Of a DNA stretch of 64,000 nucleotides, positions 63,205 to 64,000 are shown piece by piece; the first letter of the stretch is position 1, and each line of letters begins with the position of its first letter. The stretch spans positions 4,774,001 through 4,838,000 of the forward strand of contig CP082844.1 of the NCBI GenBank assembly GCA_019930625.1. Reading direction: 5' to 3'. A model generated the notes under the pieces. That model did no database searches. It saw nothing but the letters and a program-made list of their open reading frames with translations, and had not been told where the DNA came from. The stretch is from Nocardia asteroides. GTDB taxonomy: Bacteria; Actinomycetota; Actinomycetes; Mycobacteriales; Mycobacteriaceae. The position numbers and the translations under genes were made by a program.

Positions 63205-63849
63205 ATGGCGCGCGAACTCGATGACCTGCCCTACGCGCGGTACCTCACCGCCTTGGACGGCGATCTCGAGGCCGAAGGCGACTACGACTGCGTTCGGGTG
63301 GACGGCGGTGAACTCGACGACCTCGACGTGCGGCACGCGCGATTCAGCGAGTCGGTGTTCACGACGGTCACCTTCACCCGTGGGAGTCTGCGCTACAGCC
63401 GGTTCGCCGATGTCTGGCTGCGTCATGTCCGCTGGGTGGGCACCGAACTGGCGGACACCGGATGGCTCGACGGCGAAATGGTGTCGGGCGCGATGTCCGG
63501 CGTCGACTTCGCGGGCGCGACTCTGCGGCGGGTGCGGTTCGAAAGCTGCAAGTTCGACTCGGTCAACTTCCGCGGCGCCCAGTTGCGCGAGGTGTCCTTC
63601 GTCGACTGCGTGCTGCGCGATTGCGATTTCGCCGAGGCCGCGTTGACCGACGTGACGGTGCCCGGCTCGGCGCTGGTCCGGTTGTCGCTGCGCAGGGCAC
63701 GGCTGGCGAAGGTCGACCTGCGCGGCGCGACGGCGCTCGACATCACCGACGGGCTCGACAGCATGCGTGGCGCGACGGTCACCGGTCTGCAACTGATGGA
63801 CCTCGCGCCCGCCTTCGCGCGTTCGGTCGGCATCACCGTGCGGGATTGA
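63205..63849 (+). CDS. Pentapeptide-repeat protein
   Basis: The 214-residue protein contains irregular five-residue repeats with hydrophobic/aromatic i position: ARFSESVF, VTFTRGSLRYSRFADVWL, MSGVDFAGATLRRVRFESCKFDSVNFRGAQLREVSFVDCVLRDCDFAEAALTDVTV. These form a right-handed quadrilateral beta-helix. Some such proteins (MfpA, Qnr) mimic DNA and protect gyrase; others have unknown roles. Start ATG at 63205 has GGAGGA upstream. Two short non-repeat segments flank the helix. Function is unassigned. Confidence 0.88.
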   Translation: MARELDDLPYARYLTALDGDLEAEGDYDCVRVDGGELDDLDVRHARFSESVFTTVTFTRGSLRYSRFADVWLRHVRWVGTELADTGWLDGEMVSGAMSGVDFAGATLRRVRFESCKFDSVNFRGAQLREVSFVDCVLRDCDFAEAALTDVTVPGSALVRLSLRRARLAKVDLRGATALDITDGLDSMRGATVTGLQLMDLAPAFARSVGITVRD

Positions 63850-64000
63850 CAGCCTCCGGACCCGTGGGATCATCCGGATGCCGCCACATAGCCGGGCGAG
63901 TGCCGAAAGGCACTGTGCGGCAGCGAATACCGGAACGCCATTTCGCCGAACCGCCGATGCGCGCGACACCCGATTGATACATTGCGCCGATACCGCGCAG

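Overview
The window is high-GC DNA that codes densely on both strands, with GTG and TTG starts, many ATGA/GTGA-type gene overlaps and a gene content typical of a mycolic-acid actinobacterium. That content includes a HadA/HadB-like fused dehydratase, a CvnABCD conservon, a single-chain long-chain acyl-CoA carboxylase, F420/LLM oxidoreductases, EthA-like monooxygenase and many TetR regulators. Nocardia or a close relative is the best guess. This is an inference from gene families, not from a marker gene. No tRNA, rRNA, CRISPR array, insertion sequence or prophage was recognised.

Layout. 1-2 kb: a lipid-type cluster on the minus strand (MaoC dehydratase start, hotdog thioesterase, DUF35 protein) and a decayed alpha/beta hydrolase. 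2-7.7 kb: a stress-signalling block (cold-shock-like protein, Hsp20, divergent MerR regulator, RsbW-like anti-sigma kinase, response regulator, CHASE3/HAMP histidine kinase, response regulator-PP2C phosphatase). 8-16.8 kb: fused dehydratase, catalase, small secreted protein, SGNH lipase with a coupled small upstream ORF, SnoaL-like protein with FMN reductase, phytanoyl-CoA dioxygenase-like enzyme, desaturase. 17-19.6 kb: phosphotransferase pseudogene, four-TM membrane protein and a convergent SLOG/LSDAT protein.

19.6-25.6 kb is the most striking region: a Calvin-Benson-Bassham module. A divergent LysR regulator (cbbR) faces cbbL-cbbS-cbbX-fbp-prk, that is RuBisCO large and small subunits, the AAA+ RuBisCO activase, fructose-1,6-bisphosphatase and phosphoribulokinase. 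This supplies the two pathway-specific enzymes plus the phosphatase. The remaining steps would come from central metabolism elsewhere. 25.6-34.4 kb: DinB polymerase, BlaI/M56 peptidase pair, AlkZ-like protein, TetR-regulated DrrAB-type ABC exporter, thioesterase with divergent HxlR regulator, Nudix hydrolase.

34.5-64 kb: CvnABCD conservon, succinate-semialdehyde-type dehydrogenase, an AcoR-like regulator and a DUF779 gene with no alcohol/aldehyde dehydrogenase between them, lipoprotein, phosphodiesterase, TetR with divergent reductase, a PIN-domain gene coupled to a tiny upstream ORF, short UvrA-like ATPase, XRE, HAD and Lrp-type genes, amino acid permease downstream of ssuD, an EthA-like Baeyer-Villiger monooxygenase, and a TetR gene divergent from a single-chain biotin-dependent acyl-CoA carboxylase. 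The carboxylase is broken by a one-base deletion. An ECF sigma-factor remnant and a pentapeptide-repeat protein close the window. Several divergent regulator-target pairs have clear perfect or near-perfect palindromes between them. At least four genes carry inactivating lesions.
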